Shown here in pieces: positions 31,021 to 40,574 of a stretch of DNA of 64,000 nucleotides. The DNA comes from Candidatus Mesenet endosymbiont of Phosphuga atrata (GTDB taxonomy: Bacteria; Pseudomonadota; Alphaproteobacteria; Rickettsiales; Anaplasmataceae), in assembly GCF_964020175.1 (NCBI RefSeq), contig NZ_OZ026541.1, forward strand, positions 1,054,001-1,118,000, written 5' to 3'. The notes below the pieces were generated by a model. That model saw only the letters and a list, made by a program, of their open reading frames with translations. It was not told the DNA's origin and did no database searches. A program made the position numbers and the translations under genes. Each line of letters begins with the position of its first letter. The stretch's first letter is position 1.

Positions 31021-33648
31021 ATGGTGAAGACGTTAATATACTATTTCAGTAAAAACAAATGTGATGGTGATGCTAGCATGTGCAACTTACTTGGTACAAA
31101 AGGAGCTAACCTAGCAGAAATGTGTCAGCTTGATATACCAGTTCCTCCGGGATTTACTATTACTACTGCCGCTTGTAACTTATATCATAAAAATAATGAA
31201 TTCTCTTATGAGCTATATAAAGAATACATCACACTACTTGAAAATGAAACAGAACGTAAATTTGGTAATATAAATAACCCCCTACTTGTTTCGGTACGTT
31301 CAGGAAGTGTGAGTTCCATGCCTGGAATGTTAGATACTATTTTAAACGTTGGTTTGAATGATGAAACATTAATAGGTTTAATTAAGCATAATGGTGAGCG
31401 CTTTGCATATGACAGCTATTGCCGTTTTATTCAGATGTACGGTAGCATTGTGCTAAAAATAGATCATTCATTGTTTAATGATATTATCGAGGTTGAAAAG
31501 CGTAAAAATAATGCTCAAAACTACTCAGATTTAAGTTATGAATCTTTACAAAATATCGTTACTAACTTTAAAAATATTGTATATAAAAATACCGATTTAC
31601 ATTTTCCACAAGACGTTCATGAACAATTACATACATCAATAATAGCTGTATTTGACTCATGGAAAAATAGCAGAGCAGCCTCTTATAGACGAATCCATAA
31701 TATATCGGATGAAGTTGGCACCGCGGTCAACATACAGTCAATGGTTTTTGGCAATATGGGTAATAATTCAGCTACCGGCGTGGTATTTACTCGCAACCCT
31801 TCAACTGGACAAAAAGAATATTTTGGTGAGTTCTTAATTAATGCACAAGGTGAAGATATAGTTGCTGGAACAACTACTCCTTGGCCAATAAATGGTTCGG
31901 ATGAAAAAAACATGGAAAATTTAATGCCAGAAGTTTATCGAGAATTATGTGATATTTGTAATAAACTTGAAGCTCATTATTGTGATATGCAAGATATTGA
32001 ATTTACTGTAGAAAACGGCAAATTGTGGATTCTGCAAACTAGATCAGGCAAACGTACTGCTGAAGCTGCTATACGAATAGCACAAGATATGGTAAATGAA
32101 AAGCTGATCACAAAAGAAAAAGCAATACTTAAAATTGATCCTCACACATTTGATAAACTACTACATCCTATTATTGAAACTAAAAATGAGTATAAAGTTA
32201 TAGCCAAGGGGTTACCTGCTTCTCCAGGAGTTGCATGTGGCCAGGTTGCTTTCACTTCTGAAGCTGCAAAGCAAATATCAAAACAAAAAGCAATTTTAGT
32301 GCGTCTTGAAACCAATCCTGAAGATATTGAAGGAATAAATGCCTCATGCGGTATTATTACTGTAAGAGGAGGAATGACATCACATGCAGCAGTGGTTGCG
32401 AGAGGGATGGGTAGACCATGTATATGTGGTGCAAATGGAATATGTATCGATGAGAGTGGTGAATTCTTTACTATAGGAGAAGAAAAGATATATAAGGGTG
32501 ATTACATCACTATAAATGGTAGCAATGGGGAAATAATTCAAGGCATAGTACCTATAGTTCAATCTCAATCTTCTGAGGCTTTTCAAACTATAATGAATTG
32601 GACAGATGATATTAGGATATTAGGAGTAAGAGCAAATGCCGATACACCTGAAGATGTAAAAATTGCACAGAGTTTTAATAGCGATGGTATAGGCTTGTGT
32701 CGTACTGAGCACATGTTTTTTTCTACTGATAGAATCAAGATTGTGCAAGAGCTAATTACAGCAGATATTGATAAGGAACGAGAGAGTGCTCTAAGTAAGC
32801 TAGAGATAATACAAAAAAACGACTTTAAAGAAATATTTACTATTATGCGAGGTAAGCCAATCACAATAAGGCTACTTGATCCACCATTGCATGAATTTTT
32901 ACCACAAAGCGATGCTGCGATAGAAGAGATAGCTAAATCATCAGGTAGGTCTATATCTAATATAAAAAATAAAATACTTGAACTATCAGAAAGAAACCCA
33001 ATGCTTGGTCATCGTGGCTGCAGGCTTGCAATTTCTCATCCCCAAATATATGAAATGCAAACAAGAGCAATATTTTCTGCAGTAGAGGAGTTGCAAAAAG
33101 AAGAAAATATAAGAGTTGTTCCAGAGATAATGATCCCATTCATCATAGATGAAACTGAATTTAGTATTATATGTTCGATGATAGAGAAGATATCTAAAAG
33201 CTTTAATTATAATAGAAAAGACTATCTAATTGGCACTATGATAGAACTACCAAGAGCAGCACTCACTGCAGATAAAATTGCAAAACACGCTGATTTTTTT
33301 AGTTTTGGTACTAATGATCTAACGCAGACAACAATGGGACTATCACGAGATGATGCAACAAAGTTTTTAGATCATTATCACGTACAAAAAATATTAAAGG
33401 ATGATCCATTTGAAGTATTAGATATTAGTGGAGTTGGAGAATTAATTAAAATTGCAGTAGATAAAGCAAGAAAAACATCACCTAAAATAAAACTTGGTAT
33501 TTGTGGTGAGCATGGAGGAAATCCAGAATCAATCAAATTTTTTGCGCAATTAGGTATAGATTATGTATCATGTTCTCCTTTTAGAATTCCTATTGCCAAA
33601 CTCACCGCTGCTCAGTGTGCTATCTTAAAAATAAGGGTTACTGAGTAG
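31021..33648 (+). CDS. ppdK: Pyruvate, phosphate dikinase
   Basis: An 875-residue enzyme converting pyruvate, ATP and phosphate to PEP, AMP and PPi, or the reverse. The nucleotide-binding domain has NLAEMCQLDIPVPPGFTITT, LVSVRSGSVSSMPGMLDTIL and VVFTRNPSTGQKEYFGEF. The phosphohistidine domain has GIITVRGGMTSHAAVVARGM (catalytic His). The PEP-binding barrel has LCRTEHMF, NPMLGHRGCR and GTNDLTQTTMGLSRDD, with the C-terminal GICGEHGG. Wolbachia is thought to use it in place of pyruvate kinase. The gene ends 11 bp inside the convergent next gene. Confidence 0.97.
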   Translation: MVKTLIYYFSKNKCDGDASMCNLLGTKGANLAEMCQLDIPVPPGFTITTAACNLYHKNNEFSYELYKEYITLLENETERKFGNINNPLLVSVRSGSVSSMPGMLDTILNVGLNDETLIGLIKHNGERFAYDSYCRFIQMYGSIVLKIDHSLFNDIIEVEKRKNNAQNYSDLSYESLQNIVTNFKNIVYKNTDLHFPQDVHEQLHTSIIAVFDSWKNSRAASYRRIHNISDEVGTAVNIQSMVFGNMGNNSATGVVFTRNPSTGQKEYFGEFLINAQGEDIVAGTTTPWPINGSDEKNMENLMPEVYRELCDICNKLEAHYCDMQDIEFTVENGKLWILQTRSGKRTAEAAIRIAQDMVNEKLITKEKAILKIDPHTFDKLLHPIIETKNEYKVIAKGLPASPGVACGQVAFTSEAAKQISKQKAILVRLETNPEDIEGINASCGIITVRGGMTSHAAVVARGMGRPCICGANGICIDESGEFFTIGEEKIYKGDYITINGSNGEIIQGIVPIVQSQSSEAFQTIMNWTDDIRILGVRANADTPEDVKIAQSFNSDGIGLCRTEHMFFSTDRIKIVQELITADIDKERESALSKLEIIQKNDFKEIFTIMRGKPITIRLLDPPLHEFLPQSDAAIEEIAKSSGRSISNIKNKILELSERNPMLGHRGCRLAISHPQIYEMQTRAIFSAVEELQKEENIRVVPEIMIPFIIDETEFSIICSMIEKISKSFNYNRKDYLIGTMIELPRAALTADKIAKHADFFSFGTNDLTQTTMGLSRDDATKFLDHYHVQKILKDDPFEVLDISGVGELIKIAVDKARKTSPKIKLGICGEHGGNPESIKFFAQLGIDYVSCSPFRIPIAKLTAAQCAILKIRVTE

Positions 33649-34750
33649 TATATTGTTGATTAGATATGGCTGGAGTAGCTTGTGGGTTAGCTAGTTTTGC
33701 TTCTCTTTGTTTTTGTGCTTCTATAGTTCTATCCATTAATATTTTATGAAAAGCATTTACGTTATCAATAGACAGAAGTGCATAATTATTTTCCATTAAC
33801 TTTGCAATACAGGACATTTTAAGCGTATCTATTTCTGTAGAATAATATATCTTCTCTGATTTATCTGGATCAGGATATCTGATAAATAACACCTCTAAGT
33901 CAATTTTCTGTTTAATGCTTTCTTGTGCTGATTCAAGCAAATTTTTTATTTTCTCATAGGTGTTATTTTTTAATTTCCTAACAACTCTATAATACTTATA
34001 ATAACCGAACTGATCATAATCTTCTTTATTACTGCTATCAATACTATTGTAAAGTAATTGCTGTATAATTTTTGAGTTTAAAAGCATTAAATCTAGCTTT
34101 TCCTTGGTCCATTTTGTATCACCTTCTTTTTGAATTTCATACAACTTATCTATCATACTTTTTCTATCAAGACAGTATGCGGTTTCTAGTATATGCCCAT
34201 CTATTAAATAGTTTATTAAAAGCAGATCTTGATTCTCTATACATGTATTAACAATCTCATCATAAGTTCTATTGGTTTTCGAATTTATTCTACCGAAAAA
34301 ATTGCAAATAAAACGTTCGTACAGTAAAAACTTAGCAAACCCTGTATTTTTTAATATAAGATTGATATCTTTGTTACGTATTTCATTATAATCAATAGGA
34401 TAAAAAGCAGAAGGTATAGAAGTATTGAGTTTAACAATAAATCCTACTATCTCAAGATTAATACCTGCAAATTCACTATAATTGCCAAAAAAGAATCGTT
34501 CTATACTATTAAATATTGAATTTCGCCCTCTACTGTCATTTGTTGCAGAGTTATAAAACTCCATATTTTTCAATATCACATCCAACGTTTCTGAACAATC
34601 ATTAATCTTCTGCAACTTTTCATCTGAAAAACGATTTAGAGCTGTTATTGCATCTTGTTTCATTTTTTCATCTTTTACTTTTTCAACAGAAGCTTTGATA
34701 TTGCTATAATTATCTATTTTGTTAGTAATTAGTTCATTATTACTTATCAT
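33638..34750 (-). CDS. Hypothetical protein, 370 aa, helical
   Basis: A predicted soluble, mostly helical protein rich in Lys, Asn and Ile. It begins MISNNELITNKIDNYSNIKA and ends with a Gln/Pro-rich tail (ANPQATPAISNQQYTTQ). No signal peptide, membrane span or known domain is visible. The 3' end overlaps the end of ppdK by 11 bp tail to tail. It resembles the many lineage-specific Wolbachia proteins with no assigned role. Confidence 0.7.
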   Translation of the reverse strand: MISNNELITNKIDNYSNIKASVEKVKDEKMKQDAITALNRFSDEKLQKINDCSETLDVILKNMEFYNSATNDSRGRNSIFNSIERFFFGNYSEFAGINLEIVGFIVKLNTSIPSAFYPIDYNEIRNKDINLILKNTGFAKFLLYERFICNFFGRINSKTNRTYDEIVNTCIENQDLLLINYLIDGHILETAYCLDRKSMIDKLYEIQKEGDTKWTKEKLDLMLLNSKIIQQLLYNSIDSSNKEDYDQFGYYKYYRVVRKLKNNTYEKIKNLLESAQESIKQKIDLEVLFIRYPDPDKSEKIYYSTEIDTLKMSCIAKLMENNYALLSIDNVNAFHKILMDRTIEAQKQREAKLANPQATPAISNQQYTTQ

Positions 34751-34884
34751 TTTATCTCTTTTTTAATAGTTAATTTTTTAATTATACAAAAATTACAGTG
34801 GTATGCAAAGTCAATATATTGATTAAAATCTTAAATATTTATTTTTATAATATAATTATAAGATAAATTTTGTTAATCTCAGAT

Positions 34885-36225
34885 TTAAGTTATAAAAAGC
34901 TTTTTTAACTCCCTTATGTGATTCAACTCTATTATTTTAATATCAGAAATAGAATATTTACCTTTTTTGGGCATTATTGCGTGTTTGAAGCCCAATTTTT
35001 GCGCTTCTTTAAGCCTAAGATCACTATGTGATACATTTCTTATTTCACCTGATAGTGCAACCTCACCACAAATAATTGAAGAAGGAGGCAGAGGAACATT
35101 CACTATACTTGACATTAAAGATGCAGCAACAGCAAGATCTGCTGCGGGTTCTTGAATTTTAAGACCTCCAGCAATATTAAGATATACTTCTTTATCGCCC
35201 AAAAATATATTGCAGCGCGCACTTAGCACTGCAATGATCATAGCTAATCTATTTATATCCCACCCCACTACGGCTCTACGTGGAGTTGCCATATTAGTTT
35301 TTGCTATCAGTGCTTGTACCTCAACAAGTAGTGGTCTTGAACCTTCAATACCAGCAAAAATTGAGCTGCCAACTATTTTTCTATCTAATGTCTCAGTTAG
35401 AAATAACGATGAGGGATTATCTACTGAGCTTAAACCATGTGCAGACATTTCAAACACACCTATTTCGTTTGCTGGACCAAATCTGTTCTTTATAGCGCGT
35501 AAGATGCGAAATTGATTACTGTTATCTCCCTCAAAATATAGCACTGTATCTACCATATGCTCTAAGGTTTTAGGCCCTGCTATCTGTCCATCTTTAGTTA
35601 TGTGCCCAACTAGCAGAAGCACAATATTTAACTTTTTAGCTAAGATGATTAGCTCATGTGCACAAGTTCTGACCTGAGCTATAGTACCAGGTGCAGATGT
35701 AATTCTGCCGTCATACATGGTTTGTATTGAATCGATAATTAAAAATTTTATGTTGCTATTCTCTCTAATGGCTGATGTTATATCAGATAAAGAAATTGTA
35801 GAAAGAAGCTTGATTTTTGGCTGATCAATTTTAAGGCGAGTGGCCCTTAGGCTTATTTGCTCTAAAGATTCTTCTCCAGATACGTAAAGACATTCGCAAG
35901 AATCACAAGCTAAGGTAGATGCGGCTTTAAGTAAAAGGGTAGATTTGCCAACACCAGGCTCACCACCAATTAGCGTACTACTACCCCTTACTATTCCACC
36001 ACCGAAAACAAGATCAAGCTCATCTATTTTAGTTGAAAATCTAGATGGAGAAGAAATATCACTACTAGATAAAGATTTGATTGAGACAGGTGCAGAGGAA
36101 ACTACAGGATTTTTTACTGCTTGTTCCTCAACGACGCTGTCCCAACTGCCACAGTCAATGCATCTGCCCATCCACCTATGAGCACTATAGCCACAAGATT
36201 GACAAACATATATGGTTTTTGTCAT
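34885..36225 (-). CDS. radA: DNA repair protein RadA (Sms)
   Basis: A 446-residue RecA-like protein. The N-terminal zinc finger has CQSCGYSAHRWMGRCIDCGS, followed by the P-loop GGEPGVGKSTLLLKAAS, the RadA-specific AIKNRFGPANEIGVFEMS, and a C-terminal Lon-like domain (DLAVAASLMSSIVNVPLP, GEVALSGEIRNV). RadA drives branch migration in recombination. It is intact and of normal length. Confidence 0.96.
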   Translation of the reverse strand: MTKTIYVCQSCGYSAHRWMGRCIDCGSWDSVVEEQAVKNPVVSSAPVSIKSLSSSDISSPSRFSTKIDELDLVFGGGIVRGSSTLIGGEPGVGKSTLLLKAASTLACDSCECLYVSGEESLEQISLRATRLKIDQPKIKLLSTISLSDITSAIRENSNIKFLIIDSIQTMYDGRITSAPGTIAQVRTCAHELIILAKKLNIVLLLVGHITKDGQIAGPKTLEHMVDTVLYFEGDNSNQFRILRAIKNRFGPANEIGVFEMSAHGLSSVDNPSSLFLTETLDRKIVGSSIFAGIEGSRPLLVEVQALIAKTNMATPRRAVVGWDINRLAMIIAVLSARCNIFLGDKEVYLNIAGGLKIQEPAADLAVAASLMSSIVNVPLPPSSIICGEVALSGEIRNVSHSDLRLKEAQKLGFKHAIMPKKGKYSISDIKIIELNHIRELKKLFIT

Positions 36226-36294
36226 CTAAATTGCAAAAACTATATAATAGCATATTAAAAAAACTAACAACTATTTCTTAAACAACCATCAACT

Positions 36295-37200
36295 TTAACA
36301 GTAACAACTAGACCCTTGACTATTACTTATTTCCGCTCCTTCCACATTTTGCACTGAAGTCCCTGGCGATTCTTGTGATGCATTTGCCGGAGATGGTGAT
36401 CTATTATCAGTTCTTACTTCTTCCAAATCTGAGTGTGGCTGGCTATCTTCTTCTATTGAAGCTGATGACCCTGTTCTACTTACAGTACCTGATCTTGATG
36501 AAGAAGGTGATATTACTTCGTTATCTATCGCAGGCAATGGGTGAGCTCTTGCTCCGCTACCTACTGAACTCAATTGCTGATCAGCTTCTTCTTGAGTTAA
36601 CATGTGCCCAATTTCTCCTGATCGTGATTGCCCATTACCTCTCGCTAAGTCTTCTAGTTCCCTTCTGTTTCTGATGATGCTTACACCTGGACTTCTATTT
36701 GAATTTCTTCTTTGATGATGACTCTTGCAATAAGCAATTAAAACTCCCACTATAGCAAGAGCAGCAAACACTGGAATCAATATTACAGCAATGTTGCTGT
36801 TATTGTTATCTTCTGAACCTTCTAATATAGTTGCATCGCTATTATGGTATTGCCTTGATTTAAGTGCAAAGCTACTACATTCTGAGTATAATCCTACTAA
36901 TTGATTTGGAACATTCTGACAGAATCTTTGTACACAATCTCTAAAAAAATTCTGAAATTTTTCATTATCAGTGAATACAACAGTCCTATTATTTTTCGTA
37001 TATTCATTAATAAATTGACTAATATCACTACTATCATAATTAATAACTTCTTGTTGATCATCTCCCCATCTGAACCCTACCGAGCTTGGATGAAAATCTA
37101 TTACGAAGTAACTTGCTTTTTCCATTATATTTTTTGCAGTGTTCATAATACTTGCAAAAAACTTATTTTGGCTTTCCGTACTTGTTTGATATTGATTCAT
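36295..37200 (-). CDS. Unknown single-TM protein with Ser-rich tail ending Cys-Tyr-Cys
   Basis: A 301-residue protein of no known family. Residues 1-~130 form a soluble domain with SVGFRWGDDQQEVIN; residues ~138-160 form one membrane span (AVILIPVFAALAIVGVLIAY). The basic stretch KSHHQRRNSNR follows, then a ~125-residue tail rich in Ser, Glu and Gly, ending SSCYC. Basic residues after the span suggest the tail faces the bacterial cytosol, or the host side if the protein is exported. The tail resembles that of the next gene upstream (SDLEEVR, LPAIDNE), so the two are probably paralogues. It may be a surface or effector protein. Confidence 0.72.
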   Translation of the reverse strand: MNQYQTSTESQNKFFASIMNTAKNIMEKASYFVIDFHPSSVGFRWGDDQQEVINYDSSDISQFINEYTKNNRTVVFTDNEKFQNFFRDCVQRFCQNVPNQLVGLYSECSSFALKSRQYHNSDATILEGSEDNNNSNIAVILIPVFAALAIVGVLIAYCKSHHQRRNSNRSPGVSIIRNRRELEDLARGNGQSRSGEIGHMLTQEEADQQLSSVGSGARAHPLPAIDNEVISPSSSRSGTVSRTGSSASIEEDSQPHSDLEEVRTDNRSPSPANASQESPGTSVQNVEGAEISNSQGSSCYC

Positions 37201-37228
37201 AATCCCCCTATAATTTTAATTAAGCATT

Positions 37229-37253
37229 AAAGCGCAACTACCAGTTGCGCTTT
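37229..37253 (-). terminator. Hairpin between the two TM-protein genes
   Basis: AAAGCGCAACT-ACC-AGTTGCGCTTT forms a perfect 11-bp stem, followed on the minus strand by an AT-rich run. It sits 95 bp after the stop of the 37348-38889 gene and before the start of the next gene, so it likely ends that transcript. Confidence 0.6.
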
Positions 37254-37347
37254 GAAAGCATAATAAAACTACAGGAATTATTCAATTGCAAGTTGTTTTT
37301 ATTACTTTTTTACAAAATATTATACTAATGTGTCATATATATTAAAA

Positions 37348-38889
37348 CTAGCATTGACATGTATCTAGATATATATTGCGTGATTTTGACTTAGATTTTT
37401 GATTACCCTCAACAATTCTTACTTCTTCTAAGCTTGATTTTAAACTTTCTGCTGATGTTTGTGATCCTTCACTGCCTTCAGTTATTATCTCTTGTGGTTG
37501 CTGCTCACTTCCTGTCAAAGCTTGCGAACTGCTACTTCTTGTACTTGAAGTTATTGATTGTTCACTTGAAATCGACCGCATTCTATTTTCTTGATCATCT
37601 GTTGTTGGTAATAGATATGACCTATTGCCTGTGGAAATTGTCGATAATTCACTTTCTCCATCAGAGGTTAATTGTTCTGTGCTTCCTGTTGAAACTTGAC
37701 TCTCTTCCTGAATAGATATACGTATATCGTCTGAACTTGTTGCTTGTTGCTCATTAGAATTCTTTGGTTGCTTTGTTCCTGTCGCGCTTGCATTTAGACT
37801 GTTATTTGGATCTTGTTTCCTCTGAAAAGAACATTTATAGCACACAAGCCCAACAGCAAACAAAGCAAGAGCACTAAAGATAGCAGTAACAATGTAAATC
37901 AGTTTATAGGAAGATCCATCATAATCATTAGGCGTATTATGAATTATGTCTTGCTGTATTGAATTATTAAGTGCAGTGTTTGTTGTACTAGCCAATTTGT
38001 TACTAGAAGTAGTAATATTATATAGTAGAGGCGCTAAAGTTGTAGATAATCCCATCAGACCTATGGCATTGCTACTATAAGTACTTTCTGTTGTCACAAT
38101 TGGTTTATTGTAATTAGGTATTTTTCTGAGATAAGGTAACTCTTCAAGATATTTTAAAAACTCATCCTTGCTATCAAAAAGTTGAACATGCTTCTTTAAC
38201 CTTGAAACAACTAGTCGACTCTTCATAAATTTAAGAACTTGACTCATTTTAGGATAAACAAAACAATTCTCTTTTGTCTCAATACTTGTGAACAATAACA
38301 TGGTACTGCAAGAACCACTTTTATCTTCACTAAAACACAAAGTTAATGATTTATCTTGAATTCTTACTCTTATGTGATGATATTGCTTTGGATCTTTTTG
38401 TAATGTAGTATTAATTGCTTCTTTAACGAAATCAACAAAATCATTATATTCCTCAGATGCAAGACATGTACCATAATCAGAATTTTTATAGCTCTTATCA
38501 AAAGCTTCAAAATACTCTCGAAGTTTTGTTTTATTGTCAAATTTTACAGACCTCTCTTGACTACTACTTATGTATCCACTTAAAAACTCTTGTTCATCTC
38601 TCTCTAATTTAACATAAGTGACATTACTATTATCCAATATATAATTATTCCTATTAACTTCTACAAAAGTGCTGACATCTGATGGTCTCCTGCGATCGAC
38701 AGTCAATTTATGATGATAAACTGTACTGTCAGAGACAATAATCCATTTTTGACCATTACTTATTAGTCTTATATCCCCATTGGAAGCAAAACCTATACTT
38801 ATTTCAGTATCGGAAAATATACCTTCCAAAATATCAATAATTTTCTTAGCAAGTTTACTACATAAACTTTCTTTATTCACTCCTTCCAT
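37348..38889 (-). CDS. Unknown single-TM protein with Ser-rich tail ending Cys-Gln-Cys
   Basis: A 513-residue protein. Residues 1-~320 form a soluble region with two similar-looking halves (SIGFASNGDIRLISNGQKWI; HIRVRIQDKSLTLCFSED). One membrane span (IYIVTAIFSALALFAVGLVC) is followed by YKCSFQRK and a ~155-residue Ser/Glu/Gln/Thr-rich tail ending DTCQC. The tail shares SLEEVR and a LLPTTDD-like segment with its neighbour at 36295. No signal peptide. The lineage-specific look, tail composition and pairing suggest a host-interaction role, which is inference. Confidence 0.72.
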   Translation of the reverse strand: MEGVNKESLCSKLAKKIIDILEGIFSDTEISIGFASNGDIRLISNGQKWIIVSDSTVYHHKLTVDRRRPSDVSTFVEVNRNNYILDNSNVTYVKLERDEQEFLSGYISSSQERSVKFDNKTKLREYFEAFDKSYKNSDYGTCLASEEYNDFVDFVKEAINTTLQKDPKQYHHIRVRIQDKSLTLCFSEDKSGSCSTMLLFTSIETKENCFVYPKMSQVLKFMKSRLVVSRLKKHVQLFDSKDEFLKYLEELPYLRKIPNYNKPIVTTESTYSSNAIGLMGLSTTLAPLLYNITTSSNKLASTTNTALNNSIQQDIIHNTPNDYDGSSYKLIYIVTAIFSALALFAVGLVCYKCSFQRKQDPNNSLNASATGTKQPKNSNEQQATSSDDIRISIQEESQVSTGSTEQLTSDGESELSTISTGNRSYLLPTTDDQENRMRSISSEQSITSSTRSSSSQALTGSEQQPQEIITEGSEGSQTSAESLKSSLEEVRIVEGNQKSKSKSRNIYLDTCQC

Positions 38890-39169
38890 GATTTATTCCC
38901 CCCAAATTTAACTAAATATTAATACGCGAATACGTAAAAAATAATATATTGAGTAAATATGATAATTCAATCATAAAATTTAGAGAAAATTTTTATTGCT
39001 TATGGAATTCTTTTTGGATAAATTCTTATTTTTTAGTAAAAATTTATAAAATAATCTTTAGAAAATTAACTACTTAAAATTTTCTTAGCAGTTTAAAAAA
39101 ATCAAATACTTCTATCTCTATTTTCTCAAATGCTATATAATTTTAAGATTATGTTACGCATGGCTCGGT

Positions 39170-40198
39170 ATGTATAAGCTAATACTTCTTATTGTCTTAT
39201 CTCTTTTTGTAAACGCAGAGGCTGCACTACATATTGAAAATTTAAAAGATAGGTCTTATATTAAAATAGCTGGTTCTTCAACAGTGTTCCCTTTTGTTGC
39301 CTTAGCTGCAGAACAATTCAGTAGCATTTCTTCTTTTCCCACACCTGTAGTTGAGTCCATAGGTAGTGGAGCTGGGTTTAAAATGTTTTGCATGGGAGTA
39401 GGTAGTGGTACTTCTGATATTGTAACCTCATCACGTCGTATGAAAGATGTAGAAAGACAGCTATGTGAGAAAAATCAAGTTAAAGAAATAATAGAAGTTA
39501 TAATCGGCTATGATGGTATTGTAATTGTAAACTCCAAAAAGAATAATCAGTTTGACTTTACAACAAGAGAATTATTTACTGCTTTGTCTACCTATTCTTT
39601 TTCCGATGAGGATAAATTAATAAAAAATAGCAATTGGTCAGATATAGATTTAAGATTTCCTAAGTCAGAAATTGAAATCTATGGTCCATATAAAAACACA
39701 GGAACATACGATGTATTGATAGACATGCTAATGATCAACTCATGTATGCATCTTAAACCTTTTGTAGAAAGTTATGAAAAGTATGATGAGAGAAAAAAAG
39801 CATGTAGCGCCATTAGGGATGATGGTAAGTATATAGAGGTAGGTATAAATGAAAATATCATAATTCAAAAATTAAAAAGTAATCAGAATGCATTTGGAAT
39901 ATTTGGTTTTAGCTTTTTAGAAAGAAATAAAGATAAGGTTCAAGGTAGCATGATAGCAGGAATTGAGCCAACATATGAAAACATATCATCTGGAAAATAT
40001 ACTTTAAGTAGACCTTTATATCTTTATATAAAGAGAGATCATATAAACATCATTCCTGGATTGAAAGACTTCATTAAAGAAGTAACAAGTCCAGCTGCTA
40101 TTGGCACAAACGGTTATTTATCAAGGCTAGGTTTAATTTCTCTAAAAGAAGAAGAAATAAAAAGAGTGCAGAACGAAATTACAAAAATTGTTACCTAG
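39170..40198 (+). CDS. pstS: Phosphate-binding protein PstS
   Basis: A 342-residue periplasmic phosphate-binding protein. It has a signal peptide (MYKLILLIVLSLFVNAEA), then the phosphate-binding loops IAGSSTVFPF, IGSGAGFKMFCMGVGSGTSD and IVTSSRRM, and later GPYKNTGTYDV. It delivers phosphate to the PstC/PstA channel; pstC lies elsewhere in this window, showing the scattered pst genes common in Rickettsiales. No terminator was clear before the tRNA genes. Confidence 0.92.
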   Translation: MYKLILLIVLSLFVNAEAALHIENLKDRSYIKIAGSSTVFPFVALAAEQFSSISSFPTPVVESIGSGAGFKMFCMGVGSGTSDIVTSSRRMKDVERQLCEKNQVKEIIEVIIGYDGIVIVNSKKNNQFDFTTRELFTALSTYSFSDEDKLIKNSNWSDIDLRFPKSEIEIYGPYKNTGTYDVLIDMLMINSCMHLKPFVESYEKYDERKKACSAIRDDGKYIEVGINENIIIQKLKSNQNAFGIFGFSFLERNKDKVQGSMIAGIEPTYENISSGKYTLSRPLYLYIKRDHINIIPGLKDFIKEVTSPAAIGTNGYLSRLGLISLKEEEIKRVQNEITKIVT

Positions 40199-40254
40199 AC
40201 AATAAGCTAAAAGTATTTACTTTTTATGACAAGAGAGTAGTATTAATTACTTCA

Positions 40255-40328
40255 GTGTTCGTAGCTCAGCTGGATAGAGCAACAGCCTTCTAAGCTGTGG
40301 GTCGTGGGTTCAAATCCCTCCGAACACA
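40255..40328 (+). tRNA. tRNA-Arg(TCT)
   Basis: A 74-nt cloverleaf. The acceptor GTGTTCG pairs with CGAACAC, the D arm is GCTC/GAGC, the anticodon stem is ACAGC/GCTGT with loop CTTCTAA giving TCT, and the T loop is TTCAAAT. CCA is not encoded. Confidence 0.95.
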
Positions 40329-40394
40329 TATTTTAAGAAACAAGTTGCATTTTTTGTAATAGCAAAATGAGGTTTATCATTTAATAATACGTCA

Positions 40395-40467
40395 GATCCC
40401 ATAGCTCAGCTGGTAGAGCGGCTGACTCTTAATCAGTAGGTCGTGTGTTCGAATCACACTGGGATCA
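40395..40467 (+). tRNA. tRNA-Lys(CTT)
   Basis: A 73-nt cloverleaf. The acceptor GATCCCA pairs with TGGGATC, the anticodon stem is GCTGA/TCAGT with loop CTCTTAA giving CTT, and the T arm is GTGTG-TTCGAAT-CACAC. It is followed within 6 bp by an IS end. Confidence 0.94.
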
Positions 40468-40472
40468 CTTTA

Positions 40473-40558
40473 GGGAGTGTTTAACAAACTGTGTCAAAAA
40501 CTCAACTGAGTTTTTAATCTATTAGGAAAGAAAATATCAAGTTGAGAGATAGTTAAAC
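40473..40558 (-). repeat. IS256 terminal fragment, inverted copy of 13913-13998
   Basis: About 85 bp nearly match the end of the IS256 remnant at 13913-13998 in opposite orientation, including the transposase C-terminal codons and the IS end starting GGGAGTGTTTAACAAACTG. The rest of that IS is absent, so this is a stranded end directly after tRNA-Lys. Confidence 0.8.
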
Positions 40559-40574
40559 TGTATTAAATAAGATT

